The notes: a model not told the origin generated them from the letters alone. A stretch of DNA of 57,543 nucleotides from CAIOZW01 sp049317725 (GCA_049317725.1 JBMOHS010000004.1:1-57543), one strand, 5' to 3'. Numbered from the stretch's first letter, positions 1 to 9,370 are shown. Numbers and translations are program-made.

Positions 1-24
1 GGATTGACCTGAGCAATCGGCGGG

Positions 25-1005
25 TCAAGGTCGAGCTGAGAGGGAAGGATCCGGGGTGGGATGACGGGTGATGGCGGCCATCAGGGAGGCGAGATCCCCG
101 ACGCGCCGTCCAAGCACAGCCGGTACGATTTCGCAGGCGGTAACCGTGGCGGGGAGGGCCTCAGCAGCAACAGTCTCCCGTGCGGTGCGCAGCAACCTGT
201 CCCCCAGCACCACGCCGAGGGTCCCGACAACGACCAGCTCCGGGTTGAGTGTGTCGAGCAGGATCGCAATGCCTCGCCCCATCCAGCGCCCGGCCTCGGC
301 GGCAACGGCCAAGGCCGCCGGATCATCGGCCAGCATGGACTCGACCAGTTGGTGAATGGCTGTCCCGGTGGACCAGCGATCTGGAAAGAGCCGTGCAGCC
401 AGCTCGATCAATCCAGCGCCCGACGCGAAGCCCTCCCAAGAGCCAGCCTTGCCGTATCCGAGAGGACCGTCCGGAGCGAGTCGCAGATGGCCGACCTCGC
501 CAGCGGTGTCCGTTGCTCCACGCAACAGTTGACCATTGACGATCAGTCCCGCACCAAGCCCCGTGCCGCAAGTGAGAAAGACCAGATGGCGAAGGTTGGG
601 ACGACCGCGCCCAGCGCCGAAGTAGAACTCGGCGAGTGCGCCGGCATTGCCATCGTGCTCGACAAAGACCGGGAGAGCCGGAAATGCCTCCATCAATTGA
701 TCGCGCAATCGCAGATCGCGCCAACCCGGCAGGTGGGGGGGGGCAAGGAGGACTCCCGACTCGATCCGGAGTGGCCCCCCCACCGAGACACTGATCGCGA
801 CCACTTGTCGACCGGAATCTTGCGCAGAATCGAGTACTCTCCGGATCGAGCGGTAAAGACGTGGTCCAGTTTCCGCGAAAGGTCGCCACGCCTCCGTCAA
901 GAACTCAAGGCGATGGAGAATCCGACCATCAAAAGTGCCCTCGACGATGGCAGTCTTGGTTCCACCAATGTCCAATCCAATGATCGTCGCTTCTCCTTCC
1001 GACAC
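25..1005 (-). CDS. ROK family sugar kinase
   Basis: This is a predicted cytoplasmic sugar kinase of the ROK family (glucokinase/N-acetylhexosamine kinase type), 326 residues, close to the family norm. The N-terminal phosphate-binding motif DIGGTKT lies near residue 12, the CGTGLGAG glycine-rich motif is mid-protein, and the EVGHL motif that supplies the metal-binding His is present. The usual CxCGxxGCxE zinc knuckle is replaced by LGYGKAGSWE, so its three cysteines are absent. The start is GTG at 1005, chosen because GGAGGGA lies about 7 nt upstream. It is the last gene of the minus-strand operon seen here, 33 bp after the DUF1501 gene, and probably phosphorylates the sugar released by that locus. 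A transcriptional-regulator ROK is unlikely because no HTH precedes the kinase fold. The substrate cannot be told from sequence. Confidence 0.9.
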   Translation of the reverse strand: MSEGEATIIGLDIGGTKTAIVEGTFDGRILHRLEFLTEAWRPFAETGPRLYRSIRRVLDSAQDSGRQVVAISVSVGGPLRIESGVLLAPPHLPGWRDLRLRDQLMEAFPALPVFVEHDGNAGALAEFYFGAGRGRPNLRHLVFLTCGTGLGAGLIVNGQLLRGATDTAGEVGHLRLAPDGPLGYGKAGSWEGFASGAGLIELAARLFPDRWSTGTAIHQLVESMLADDPAALAVAAEAGRWMGRGIAILLDTLNPELVVVGTLGVVLGDRLLRTARETVAAEALPATVTACEIVPAVLGRRVGDLASLMAAITRHPTPDPSLSARP

Positions 1006-1038
1006 TTCCCCAGTCCCTCCTCAATGCCCCCCGCTTCT

Positions 1039-2490
1039 TCAGGTCAGGATCTGATTGAGAACCCGTCCGTGAACATCTGTCAGGCGGAAATGGCGTCCCT
1101 GGTATTTCCAGGTCAGCCGTTCGTGATCCAGGCCGAGGCAATGCAGAATGGTCGCATTGAGATCGTGGATCTCGACCGGGTCCTGCACGATGTTGTAGCT
1201 GAAGTCGTCGGTTTCACCGACAGTCACTCCGGGCTTGATCCCACCACCAGCCAGCCAGATGGTAAAGCAACGCGGATGGTGGTCACGCCCGTAATCGGTT
1301 GCGGTCAGTTCCCCTTGTGAGTAGACGGTGCGACCAAACTCGCCGCCCCAAACCACCAGCGTCTCATCCAACAACCCCCGCTCCTTGAGATCCAGGATCA
1401 GAGCGGCCGACGCCTGATCTGTGTCGCGGCACTGGTTGGTGAGGTGGCTCGGACACTTGCGATGCTGATCCCAGCCGCGGTGAAAAAGCTGGATAAACCT
1501 TACCCCGCGCTCGGCGAGTCGCCGGGCCAGCAGGCAATTGGCGGCAAAGGTCCCCGGCCGGCGCGAGTCTGGACCATAGCGCTCGAACGTCCGCTCCGGC
1601 TCTCCCGTCAGATCGGCCAGCTCCGGCATCGCCGACTGCATCTTGAAGGCCAGCTCATACTGTGCCATCCGCGCCGCAATCTCGGGATCTCCCTTCTCCT
1701 CGAAGCCAAACTGGTTGAGCTTGGTCAGATCATCGAGAAAATCCCGGCGCAATCGCTGGCTCATCCCAGGAGGGTCGGCAAGGTAGAGCACCGGTTCCCT
1801 GCCCCCCCGCAAACGGACTCCCTGGTACTTCGAAGGGAGAAAGCCGCTCCCCCAGAGTCGCTCGTAGAGCGGCTGGTCATTGGTGTTGCCGGTTCCCACC
1901 GAGACCATGCTGATAAAGGCCGGTAGATTGCTGTTCTCACTTCCAAGTCCGTAGCTGATCCATGAACCGATGCTCGGGCGCCCGGCCAACTGAAAGCCAG
2001 TGGTCATAAAGGTGATCGCCGGGTCATGGTTGATCTGCTCGGTCTGCATCGATTTGATGAAGCACAACTCGTCGGCGACTTTGGCGGTATACGGCAGCAG
2101 CTCACTCAACCAAGCGCCAGATTTCCCGTGGCGGGAGAACTGAAAAATCGACGGAGCCGTTGGAAAGCTCGCCTGATTGGCCGTCATTCCCGTCAGCCGC
2201 TGCCCCCGACGGATCGACTCCGGCAGATCCTGCCCTCGATACTTGGCCAGCTGGGGTTTCGGATCGAAGAGGTCGAGTTGGGATGGCCCCCCCGACTGAA
2301 AGAGGTAGATGATCCGCTTCGCCCGTGGCGGTGTCGCAGCGGCAGCCCGGGTCATGACCCGATCCTGGAGCAGTGTGGAGACCGCTGCCAGCCCAGTAAC
2401 CGTCCGGCACAACAGTTGACGCCGCCCCGGATCGGCGACGGCCTTCGTGTTCTCTTCCACGGTTACGCTCTTGGCTGATCGATCGCTCAT
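1039..2490 (-). CDS. DUF1501 domain protein, Tat-type export signal
   Basis: A 483-residue DUF1501 family protein (sulfatase-like fold; function not established). The N-terminus has a twin-arginine-like segment, GRRQLLCRTVTGLAA, at residues 22-36, followed by a hydrophobic stretch, suggesting Tat export. Family hallmarks include FQSGGPSQLDLFDPKP just after the signal and the GGEFGRT and GRDHHP motifs in the C-terminal half. ATG at 2490 is supported by GGGAGG 4 nt upstream. The gene follows the PSCyt1/PSD1 gene by 26 bp, the usual partner arrangement in Planctomycetes, Verrucomicrobia and Acidobacteria. The pair sits inside what is otherwise a sugar catabolic operon, which suggests co-regulated periplasmic work on the same substrate; this is inference. 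Confidence 0.9.
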   Translation of the reverse strand: MSDRSAKSVTVEENTKAVADPGRRQLLCRTVTGLAAVSTLLQDRVMTRAAAATPPRAKRIIYLFQSGGPSQLDLFDPKPQLAKYRGQDLPESIRRGQRLTGMTANQASFPTAPSIFQFSRHGKSGAWLSELLPYTAKVADELCFIKSMQTEQINHDPAITFMTTGFQLAGRPSIGSWISYGLGSENSNLPAFISMVSVGTGNTNDQPLYERLWGSGFLPSKYQGVRLRGGREPVLYLADPPGMSQRLRRDFLDDLTKLNQFGFEEKGDPEIAARMAQYELAFKMQSAMPELADLTGEPERTFERYGPDSRRPGTFAANCLLARRLAERGVRFIQLFHRGWDQHRKCPSHLTNQCRDTDQASAALILDLKERGLLDETLVVWGGEFGRTVYSQGELTATDYGRDHHPRCFTIWLAGGGIKPGVTVGETDDFSYNIVQDPVEIHDLNATILHCLGLDHERLTWKYQGRHFRLTDVHGRVLNQILT

Positions 2491-2516
2491 GGTGCCTCCC
2501 TTCTGGTCTCCTGGAC

Positions 2517-5500
2517 CTATTCTCTGGTCTGGGACTGATCGAGATTGAGGATCAGGCTGGCGACGACCGAGTAGGCGGCCAGTCCTGGCAGGTCGACCAG
2601 AGGTTCAACCGTCTTCTCTCCGACACGGAGGAACCGCTGCGCGCTTTCCGGATCAGCCCGGAAGGCCGCCAGATTGCTCCGAAGATTGTCTGTCAGGACG
2701 CGAAGCTCGCGCGGCTGAGGGTCCCTGGTCAAAACCAACCGAAAGGCGTGGGTCAGGCGCGAGGCGGGATGCACTCCCCCTTCGCGGATCGATCTTAGCG
2801 CGAGAAACCGCGCTGCTTCAAGAAAGGTCGGGTCGTTCATCAGGTGGAGTGACTGCAGCGGCGTGTTGGTGCGCGTCTCCCGCACGCTGCACGTATCACG
2901 TGTCGCCCCGTCAAAATTGGCCATGAGCGGCGGCGCGATCGTCCTTTTCCAGTAGGTGTAGAGGCTGCGCCGATAGAGTTTGTCGCCGTGATCCTGCTGG
3001 TAGGCCAGCCCGCTCGAACTCATCTCTTCCCAGAGGCCAGCCGGTTGATAAGGCTTGACGGAGGGGCCACCGAGCTTCTCCACCAGCAATCCGGAGGCGA
3101 AGAGTGCTTGGTCGCGAATCATCTCCGCTGGCAGACGAAGCCGTGGCGCGCGCGCGAGAAGCCGATTCTCCGGATCCTGCGCGAGGCGCTCCGCCGACAC
3201 CCGTGACGACTGCCGGTACGTCGCGCTCGTGACAATCACTCTGATCAACGATTTGACGTCCCAGGGATGGAGTGCGCCCGGAAGATTGCCCCGGGCAAAG
3301 GTGACCGCAAGCCAGTCGAGCAGAGCTGGATGGCTTGGCCATTCTCCCTGGGATCCAAAGTCTTCCGCAGTCTTGACCAAACCGACTCCAAAGAACATCT
3401 GCCAGAAACGATTGACCGTGACTCTGGCGAACAGAGGATGGTCCGGTTGCACCAGCCAGCGTGCCAACCCGAGCCGATTCGACGGAGCCCCTGCCCCCCC
3501 TGCCAGCAGGGGTGGCAGGGGTGGCAAGATGGCCGGAACACCGCGCGTCACCGGCTCGCCGGGAGCGTCATAGGATCCGCGGCGCAACACGTAAGCGGGA
3601 CGTGGCTGGGGCAGCTCTTCCATCACCATGACCGATGGTGCCTCCGCCTCGATCCGTTCCCGCTGACGTCGCAATTCCTCTGCCTGTCGCAAGAGACGCG
3701 CTGTCGAGCCGGAGCCCACCGTCGCCAGTTGTGCGCGAAAAGCGCTCCGCAACACGTCGTCTGCACCCGCCCGTTTCAACGCCAGCAACGATCGCGCGTC
3801 GGCCAGCCGTGCGATCGCCTGCTCTTTGAGCGGCAGATCGAAGACGCGAAGCTCATCGATCTGCCCTGTGAACTGCCGCCGATTCAGTGACTCAGCCCCA
3901 CCGACCAGCCAGGAGGTCTGAATCTGGAAGGGCTCGGCGATTGAGGAACGCTCGACTTTCAACTGCTGCGGCTGACCGTTGAGGTAGATCGAGACCCCCT
4001 CCGAGGTCAAACGACCGTCGTACCGCGCGGCAATGTGATACCATCGTCCGGGCTGGAGAGGTTCTTTCGTCTCCACTCTGATCGAGTCGAATCCCCAATC
4101 GCGGACAATCATCCATTTGATCCCACCTGGCGTGAGAAAAAGGCCGAGGCCACGATCGATCCAAGGCTGCTGCTCCTCTTCTGTCTCATTGCCGAAGCGC
4201 TTTTCCGCGACATCGGTCGCGAGGGTGAGAAGGGCCCCCTCCTGCTGCTTGTCCGGTTTGACCCAGACCGAGATGGTCAGTGGAGAAGACTCGGTCCAGG
4301 ACGCCGCCACGCGGGAGCGAAGTTCGCTGCTCCCATCGAGGGCCAGTGCCTGACCCGTAATTCCGGGGGAGAGTCCGACGTTGCCATGGACCTCTGCCTT
4401 CGATCGACTCTCAAAGTCGAACCGGGTCACCAGCCCTTCCCGGGGATACCAGTGGTCGTTGGCTGTCAGCCTTCGCTCCCACTGCCGCTGCCCTTGGAGC
4501 AGCTCACGCTCACGCCGCTGAAGCTGCCGCTCCAGTGCGGCGATCCGTCGATCGATCTCCGTCATCTGCCGCTGCTGGTGGCTTGTTGGGGCGATGAGGA
4601 TTGGCGGAGTATTGCCTGCCCGGAGATGAATGCCATTCTCGGGAATGCTGTTGAAATAGGCGTAGAGTTGGTAATACTCCCGCTGGGAGAGGGGATCGTA
4701 TTTGTGATTGTGACAGCGGGCGCAACCAGCCGTCAGCCCCAGAAAGGCCGTCGCCATGGTGTCGACACGATCGATGGCGTATTCGACCGCATACTCTTCG
4801 GCAATGATTCCCGCCTCGGAATTGCCACGATGATTGCGATTGAAGCCGGTGGCGACGCGCTGATCGAGGGTGGCGCCCGGCAAGAGATCTCCAGCCAACT
4901 GCTCGACGGCGAAATCATCCCAACGCTGATTTCGATTGAAGGATTCGATGACCCAGTCACGCCAGCGCCACATCTGTCGCTCGCGGTCGCTCTGGTAGCC
5001 ACTGGTATCGGCATACCGGGCGACGTCGAGCCAGCGAAAGGCCATCCGTTCCCCATACCGAGGGGAGGCGAGTAAGCGATCGACAACCCGCTCGAAGGCA
5101 CTGGGGGAACGATCCTGCAGAAAGGCCGCTGCCTCCGACCGGGTCGGAGGCAGCCCCGTCAGGTCGAGTGTCACCCGCCGCAACAGCGTCAGCCGATCTG
5201 CCTCCGGAGCCCCTTCAAGGCCGGCCCGTTCCCATCGCTGCCTGACAAAAGCGTCGATCGGGTTGCCAGCCTCTTCCCTCACCTGCCCGTCTCGCCCCAG
5301 TCGTGAGGATGGTACGGCCGGCAGCGTCGGTGGCAGAAACGCCCAGTGTTGCTGCCACTTTGCCCCCTGACGAATCCACTCTCTCAGCAAGTCTTTCTCT
5401 TGGGTGGTGAGCGCCGGCCCCGTCGACACGGGAGGCATTCGCTCCCACTCATCGGTTGAATGAACACGCCGGATCAGTTCACTCTCATCCGGATGGCCGG

Positions 5501-5747
5501 GATGGATCGCTCTGCGTCCTCCCCCGAGATCGGCGAGGGCGGCCGCCTCGCTGTCCAATCGCAGTTTGAGCTTTCGCGATCCAGCGTCCGGACCGTGACA
5601 TGCCCAGCAACGGTCAGAGAGGATCGGGCGAATGTCTCGATTGAAATCGATCTCTTGCTGTCCCATCACCTCCCGCCGGTGGATCACCATCCCGATCACC
5701 GACAGAGCGACTCCAAGGGTTATCACACGGACCAGTCTTCTGCTCAT
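2517..5747 (-). CDS. PSCyt1-DUF1549-LamG-PSD1 (DUF1553) exported protein
   Basis: A 1076-residue multi-domain protein. A hydrophobic N-terminal segment (residues about 7-22) predicts export or anchoring. A planctomycete cytochrome c domain (PSCyt1) follows, with one CxxCH-type haem motif, CWACH, at residues 47-51. Next come a PSCyt2/DUF1549 region (about 160-370), a concanavalin-like LamG/laminin-G-type domain (about 440-650) and a C-terminal PSD1/DUF1553 domain (about 750-1030). Family function is not known biochemically; a role in electron-transfer-coupled carbohydrate breakdown has been proposed. The LamG insert suggests carbohydrate binding. The ATG at 5747 overlaps the stop of the upstream SIS isomerase gene (ATGA), implying translational coupling. 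The haem motif makes a c-type cytochrome likely but not proven. Confidence 0.92.
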   Translation of the reverse strand: MSRRLVRVITLGVALSVIGMVIHRREVMGQQEIDFNRDIRPILSDRCWACHGPDAGSRKLKLRLDSEAAALADLGGGRRAIHPGHPDESELIRRVHSTDEWERMPPVSTGPALTTQEKDLLREWIRQGAKWQQHWAFLPPTLPAVPSSRLGRDGQVREEAGNPIDAFVRQRWERAGLEGAPEADRLTLLRRVTLDLTGLPPTRSEAAAFLQDRSPSAFERVVDRLLASPRYGERMAFRWLDVARYADTSGYQSDRERQMWRWRDWVIESFNRNQRWDDFAVEQLAGDLLPGATLDQRVATGFNRNHRGNSEAGIIAEEYAVEYAIDRVDTMATAFLGLTAGCARCHNHKYDPLSQREYYQLYAYFNSIPENGIHLRAGNTPPILIAPTSHQQRQMTEIDRRIAALERQLQRRERELLQGQRQWERRLTANDHWYPREGLVTRFDFESRSKAEVHGNVGLSPGITGQALALDGSSELRSRVAASWTESSPLTISVWVKPDKQQEGALLTLATDVAEKRFGNETEEEQQPWIDRGLGLFLTPGGIKWMIVRDWGFDSIRVETKEPLQPGRWYHIAARYDGRLTSEGVSIYLNGQPQQLKVERSSIAEPFQIQTSWLVGGAESLNRRQFTGQIDELRVFDLPLKEQAIARLADARSLLALKRAGADDVLRSAFRAQLATVGSGSTARLLRQAEELRRQRERIEAEAPSVMVMEELPQPRPAYVLRRGSYDAPGEPVTRGVPAILPPLPPLLAGGAGAPSNRLGLARWLVQPDHPLFARVTVNRFWQMFFGVGLVKTAEDFGSQGEWPSHPALLDWLAVTFARGNLPGALHPWDVKSLIRVIVTSATYRQSSRVSAERLAQDPENRLLARAPRLRLPAEMIRDQALFASGLLVEKLGGPSVKPYQPAGLWEEMSSSGLAYQQDHGDKLYRRSLYTYWKRTIAPPLMANFDGATRDTCSVRETRTNTPLQSLHLMNDPTFLEAARFLALRSIREGGVHPASRLTHAFRLVLTRDPQPRELRVLTDNLRSNLAAFRADPESAQRFLRVGEKTVEPLVDLPGLAAYSVVASLILNLDQSQTRE

Positions 5748-6310
5748 GCGGCCCCCATTGAATTCTCGATCTCGTCCATCAATGCGTGCAACAGAAAGAG
5801 ATGGGCCTCCTGAATCCGGGCTGTCTCATCGTGCGGCACGATCAGTTCAAAGTCTGCACACCCGCGCAGACGACCGCCCGACCGTCCGAGCAGAGCAATG
5901 GTCACCATCCCACGTTGACGCGCCGCCTCGACGGCCCTTTGGACATTGGATGAATTGCCACTCGTGGTGAAGACGATCAGCACATCTCCGGGACCGCCCA
6001 GGGCTTCAATCTGGCGTGCGAAGATCTCCTCGAAGGCGAAATCGTTACCGAGGCAGGTCAGCAGCGCACCATCGGCGGTGAGGGCAATCGCTGGGAGCGC
6101 GCGACGATCGAGACGGTAGCGTCCGACCAGCTCTGCGGCGAGGTGTTGTGCCTCGCTGGCGCTTCCGCCATTGCCGCAAAGGAGCAGTCGCCGCCCTTCC
6201 CGCAGTGCGCGGAGCAGAACCGCAGCGGCCTTCTCCACTTCCGCTTCCATCGTGGCAATCTTCGCAAACAGTTCCCGCGCACTCGTCAGCGACTCCCCAA
6301 AGGTACTCAA
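5744..6310 (-). CDS. gmhA: SIS-domain phosphosugar isomerase, GmhA-like
   Basis: A 188-residue protein of the D-sedoheptulose-7-phosphate isomerase (GmhA/DiaA) type. Motifs are CGNGGSASEAQHLAAE (about 44-59), GNDFAFEEIF, TTSGNSSNV and a C-terminal HETARIQEAH-like segment (here DETARIQEAH), together forming the phosphosugar-binding SIS fold and metal/active-site region of the family. The start is TTG at 6310, overlapping the MFS gene stop (TTGA) and preceded by AAGGAG 6-7 nt upstream; no ATG gives a full-length protein. GmhA normally begins ADP-heptose synthesis for lipopolysaccharide, but here it lies inside a sugar transport/degradation operon, so another ketose/aldose phosphate substrate is possible. 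The gene symbol is by family resemblance only. Confidence 0.85.
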   Translation of the reverse strand: MSTFGESLTSARELFAKIATMEAEVEKAAAVLLRALREGRRLLLCGNGGSASEAQHLAAELVGRYRLDRRALPAIALTADGALLTCLGNDFAFEEIFARQIEALGGPGDVLIVFTTSGNSSNVQRAVEAARQRGMVTIALLGRSGGRLRGCADFELIVPHDETARIQEAHLFLLHALMDEIENSMGAA

Positions 6311-7557
6311 TTCTTTCTCCTTCGAACGACTCCCCCTCGCAGCAGAAGGAGCATGGTGATCGCCACCGGGTGCATCAGCGCCCCAATGACAAAGGCTGAT
6401 CCATATCCAAAAGCGGCAATCGCCCGGCCCAGCAATTGTGTGAAGAGGACTCCCCCGAGGCTTCCCGCGGTTCCCATCAAGCCAGCCACCGTCGCCACCT
6501 CGCGATTCTCAAACGTATCTGTGGCGAGTGCCGAGGTATTGGTCGCCCAGCACTGCGTCAGAAAGGCGATGAGGCAGGTGATGGCAATCGCCGCTCCGGT
6601 CGATCCGACAAATCCGACCAGCGCCCCAAACGGGGCCAGACAGGCCACCCCACTCAACACCAGAATCCGCGCGCGCGGAGCGGTCACTCCGCGTCGGACG
6701 AGCAGGTCGGAGAGCGCCCCGCCCCCCAGCGCCCCCAGATCGGCGAAGAGAAAGGGGATCCAGCCGTAGAGACCAATCTCACGCAGGCTCAGCCCGCGCT
6801 CGCGTTGCAGGTAATCGGGCAGCCAGAAGAGATAGAGATACCAGACTGGATCGCTCAGCATTCTCGGTAGCGCCAGTGCCCAGACACGCCGGTCGCGGCA
6901 GAGGTGCCACCGGCTGCCCTCTTGCCGAGCCAAGGACTGCCCGCTCCCACCCGGCGTCCGATAGACCAGCAGCCAGCACGGGAGCCAAATAAGTCCGACC
7001 AGTCCCGGGATCAGAAACGCCATTCGCCAGTTGTAGCTCAGCGCGATCCACGCAATCAGCGGAGGCGCAATCAGCGCGCCAATCGCGCTCCCCGAAGAGA
7101 AGAAGCCGATCGCCAGGGCCCGCTGTCGGCCGATGAACCACTCGCCACAGACCTTCACGCCCCCGGGAAAGATGCCGGGCTCCCCAACCCCCAACAGAAA
7201 CCGACAGCCGGCCAAACTCGCCGCGCTCCATACCCGCGCCGTCAACATCGTTGCGGCTGACCACCATCCGACACAGACTGCCAATCCGGCGCGCGCGCCA
7301 AAGCGATCGATCAGCCAGCCCGAGACGGTGTACATCACCGTGTAGGCGGCGAGGAATGCGGTCACCACGTTGGCATAATCGATCTCGGAAAGGGTCAGCT
7401 CCCGGCGCAAGGTCGGGGCAAGAATCGAGAGGGTCTGGCGGTCGATGAAGTTGATGACCGTCGCGAGGAAGAGCAGCAGCAGGATCGCCCAACGACGCCG
7501 CGTACCGGGGGTGAGACGATCTTGATCCATTCGGAAGGGTTCTCCCTGCTCAGACAT
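6307..7557 (-). CDS. MFS transporter, anion:cation symporter (sugar-acid) type
   Basis: An inner-membrane major facilitator transporter with about 12 hydrophobic segments. The sequence after TM1 (NFIDRQTLSIL), the loop-2 motif GWLIDRFGARAGL, and the segment GVGEPGIFPGGVK resemble the ACS subfamily that includes hexuronate/glucarate transporters. Start is uncertain: ATG 7557 (used here) overlaps the upstream SDR stop by 8 bp, while ATG 7530 has GGGAG about 11 nt upstream; an upstream in-frame ATG at 7584 overlaps the SDR gene by 35 bp and is less likely. It ends in a 4-bp overlap with gmhA-like. In this operon it probably carries the mono- or oligosaccharide, or sugar acid, released by the glycosidase across the inner membrane. 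Substrate is inferred from context only. Confidence 0.88.
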   Translation of the reverse strand: MSEQGEPFRMDQDRLTPGTRRRWAILLLLFLATVINFIDRQTLSILAPTLRRELTLSEIDYANVVTAFLAAYTVMYTVSGWLIDRFGARAGLAVCVGWWSAATMLTARVWSAASLAGCRFLLGVGEPGIFPGGVKVCGEWFIGRQRALAIGFFSSGSAIGALIAPPLIAWIALSYNWRMAFLIPGLVGLIWLPCWLLVYRTPGGSGQSLARQEGSRWHLCRDRRVWALALPRMLSDPVWYLYLFWLPDYLQRERGLSLREIGLYGWIPFLFADLGALGGGALSDLLVRRGVTAPRARILVLSGVACLAPFGALVGFVGSTGAAIAITCLIAFLTQCWATNTSALATDTFENREVATVAGLMGTAGSLGGVLFTQLLGRAIAAFGYGSAFVIGALMHPVAITMLLLLRGGVVRRRKN

Positions 7558-8278
7558 AGCAGCCGGCGGACATCGATCCGCCATCGAGCAGCAATGTCGC
7601 GCCAGTCATCGAAGCGAGCGGCGCCGCCAGGAAGAGGCAGGCCTCCGCCACCTCCTCGGGCTGGACCATCCGCCGGGTCGGAATCGTCGCCGCCCGCTTC
7701 TGCGGATCTCCCCCCGCTGCACGAAAGCCCTCGGTATCGAGCGGCCCTGGAGCGATGGCATTGACCCGCACTCCTGCCTCCGCAAACTCGACGGCGAGGG
7801 ATCGGGTAAGGGCGATCACGGCGGCCTTCGAGACCGCGTAGGCCGAATGCTGCCGCGGTGCCATCATCCCCGCCAGCGAGGCAATGTTGATGATCGACCC
7901 GCCCTCTGCCACATTCCGCATCGATTCGATTGCGAGCCGACAGCCGTGGACCACTCCCCAGAAGTTGACATCGATCATGCGGGCCCATTCCGATTCGTCG
8001 CCATCGACGAACGGAACGATCCGGCCATACCCCGCATTGTTGATCCAGAGGTCGATCCTTCCCCAGTGCCGGATGACCTCGTCCCGCGCTCCTCGCAACT
8101 CCTCGACCCCCGTCACATCCGCCACCAAGCTGAGCTGTCTCTCGCCCGAAAGCCCGTCGGCGGGCGGAGGAGGCTGCCGCGCGATCGTGGCCACACGGTC
8201 TCCTGCTGCCAAGAACCGGGAAGCGATCACCGCACCGAGCCCACGCGTCCCCCCCGTAATCACCACACTCCTTGCCAT
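7550..8278 (-). CDS. SDR family NAD(P)-dependent oxidoreductase
   Basis: A classical short-chain dehydrogenase/reductase, 242 residues. It shows the cofactor motif TGGTRGLG near residue 8, the structural NNAG motif, the catalytic Ser in IASLAG and YAVSK as the Tyr-x-x-x-Lys pair, and the APGPLDTEG segment after strand 6. The ATG at 8278 has GGGGAGGGG a few bases upstream. It lies 26 bp after the Gfo/Idh/MocA gene and overlaps the MFS gene. With two other oxidoreductases nearby it probably oxidises or epimerises a sugar (for example a sugar to sugar-lactone or keto-sugar step). The precise substrate is not visible. Confidence 0.92.
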   Translation of the reverse strand: MARSVVITGGTRGLGAVIASRFLAAGDRVATIARQPPPPADGLSGERQLSLVADVTGVEELRGARDEVIRHWGRIDLWINNAGYGRIVPFVDGDESEWARMIDVNFWGVVHGCRLAIESMRNVAEGGSIINIASLAGMMAPRQHSAYAVSKAAVIALTRSLAVEFAEAGVRVNAIAPGPLDTEGFRAAGGDPQKRAATIPTRRMVQPEEVAEACLFLAAPLASMTGATLLLDGGSMSAGCYV

Positions 8279-8304
8279 CTTTCCCCTCCCCCTCTCCGCG
8301 ATCT

Positions 8305-9354
8305 TCAGAGACGCACCGCCCGCCCTTCGACCGCCGCGAGGTGGATCGCTTCGATGATCCGCAGGTCTTCCCGGCCGTCGACTCCAGTGACCTCCGGCTG
8401 ACGCCCGGCCGCCAGTGCCTCGAAGAAGGAGCGATGCTGATTGAATGGATTCTCTGCGTCATCCCACGCCGGGGGCAGGAGTGGGTCGATCGTCTCCGGC
8501 TGACCATCCCCCTTCAACCGCAGGATCTGTCCGTGGAAGGGACCTCCCTCTCCAATGTACTCGACCCGTCGGTTGTCGCGGTAGTGAATGGCCCCCCGCG
8601 TCCCCAGAATCGAGAAATGCTCTTCCTGGACAGACCAGCTCGTCTGCACCTCGGCATAGACCCCCGATCCCAGCTCGAACTGAGCCAGGGCTAGATCGTC
8701 CCCCTCAAGGTGCGGACAGGCCCGGTTCTGCATCATTGCCTGCACACGGACAATCGGCTCATCCAGGATCCAGCGCAGCAGGTGCTGGTAATGAATCCCG
8801 AGTTGCACATAGCACCCCCCGCCAGTCTTGCTGCGCGACGATCGCCAGAGCCGCTCACTCGCCTGCCAGCCAAGCCCACCGCGATGCGCGAGACGTGCGC
8901 TCACCAAGCCGATCTGCCCAAGGTATCCCGATCTGACCATCTCGCGCAGATCCCGATAGAGCGGATGATCGAGCAGGTTCATGTAGACGCCAACAACCCT
9001 CCCCACCGATGCGTCGAGGATCTCCTCGCATTCGGCGACCGTTCGCGCCATCGGCTTCTGTAGAAAGAGGTGGGCTCCCGCCGCCGCCAATGCCGTCGCC
9101 TGCTCCCGGTGAAGGTGGTTGGGAGTTGAGACCACGGCGACGTCGATGTCGCCCCGCAACGCTCGGCCAAAATCGGCGGTGCATTCCGGTCCGCCGTCTT
9201 GGTCGGCGATCTCGCGTGCTGCCTCCGCTGCCTCCTTCTCATCAACATCAACGATCGCGACCACGCGCACTCCGGGCAACCGCCCGTAGATCCGGCGATA
9301 GAGCCGCGCCACCCCGCCACACCCCACCAATGCCACCCGTACCTTCTCCGCCAT
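8305..9354 (-). CDS. Gfo/Idh/MocA family oxidoreductase
   Basis: A 349-residue NAD(P)-dependent sugar/inositol dehydrogenase-like protein. The N-terminal Rossmann fold has VGCGGVA near residue 10, an acidic residue ends strand 2 (IVDVD), and the family EKP motif appears as QKP (LFLQKPMA) near residue 98. The C-terminal alpha/beta domain contains GIHYQHLLRW with the expected His. ATG 9354 follows GGGGGGAGG at 3 nt. The 63-bp gap before it carries a pentanucleotide microsatellite. Members oxidise or reduce pyranoses and related polyols, consistent with the glycan-catabolic setting. The change of Glu to Gln in the EKP motif leaves the conserved Lys intact. Confidence 0.9.
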   Translation of the reverse strand: MAEKVRVALVGCGGVARLYRRIYGRLPGVRVVAIVDVDEKEAAEAAREIADQDGGPECTADFGRALRGDIDVAVVSTPNHLHREQATALAAAGAHLFLQKPMARTVAECEEILDASVGRVVGVYMNLLDHPLYRDLREMVRSGYLGQIGLVSARLAHRGGLGWQASERLWRSSRSKTGGGCYVQLGIHYQHLLRWILDEPIVRVQAMMQNRACPHLEGDDLALAQFELGSGVYAEVQTSWSVQEEHFSILGTRGAIHYRDNRRVEYIGEGGPFHGQILRLKGDGQPETIDPLLPPAWDDAENPFNQHRSFFEALAAGRQPEVTGVDGREDLRIIEAIHLAAVEGRAVRL

Positions 9355-9370
9355 CAGCCTCCCCCCTGTC

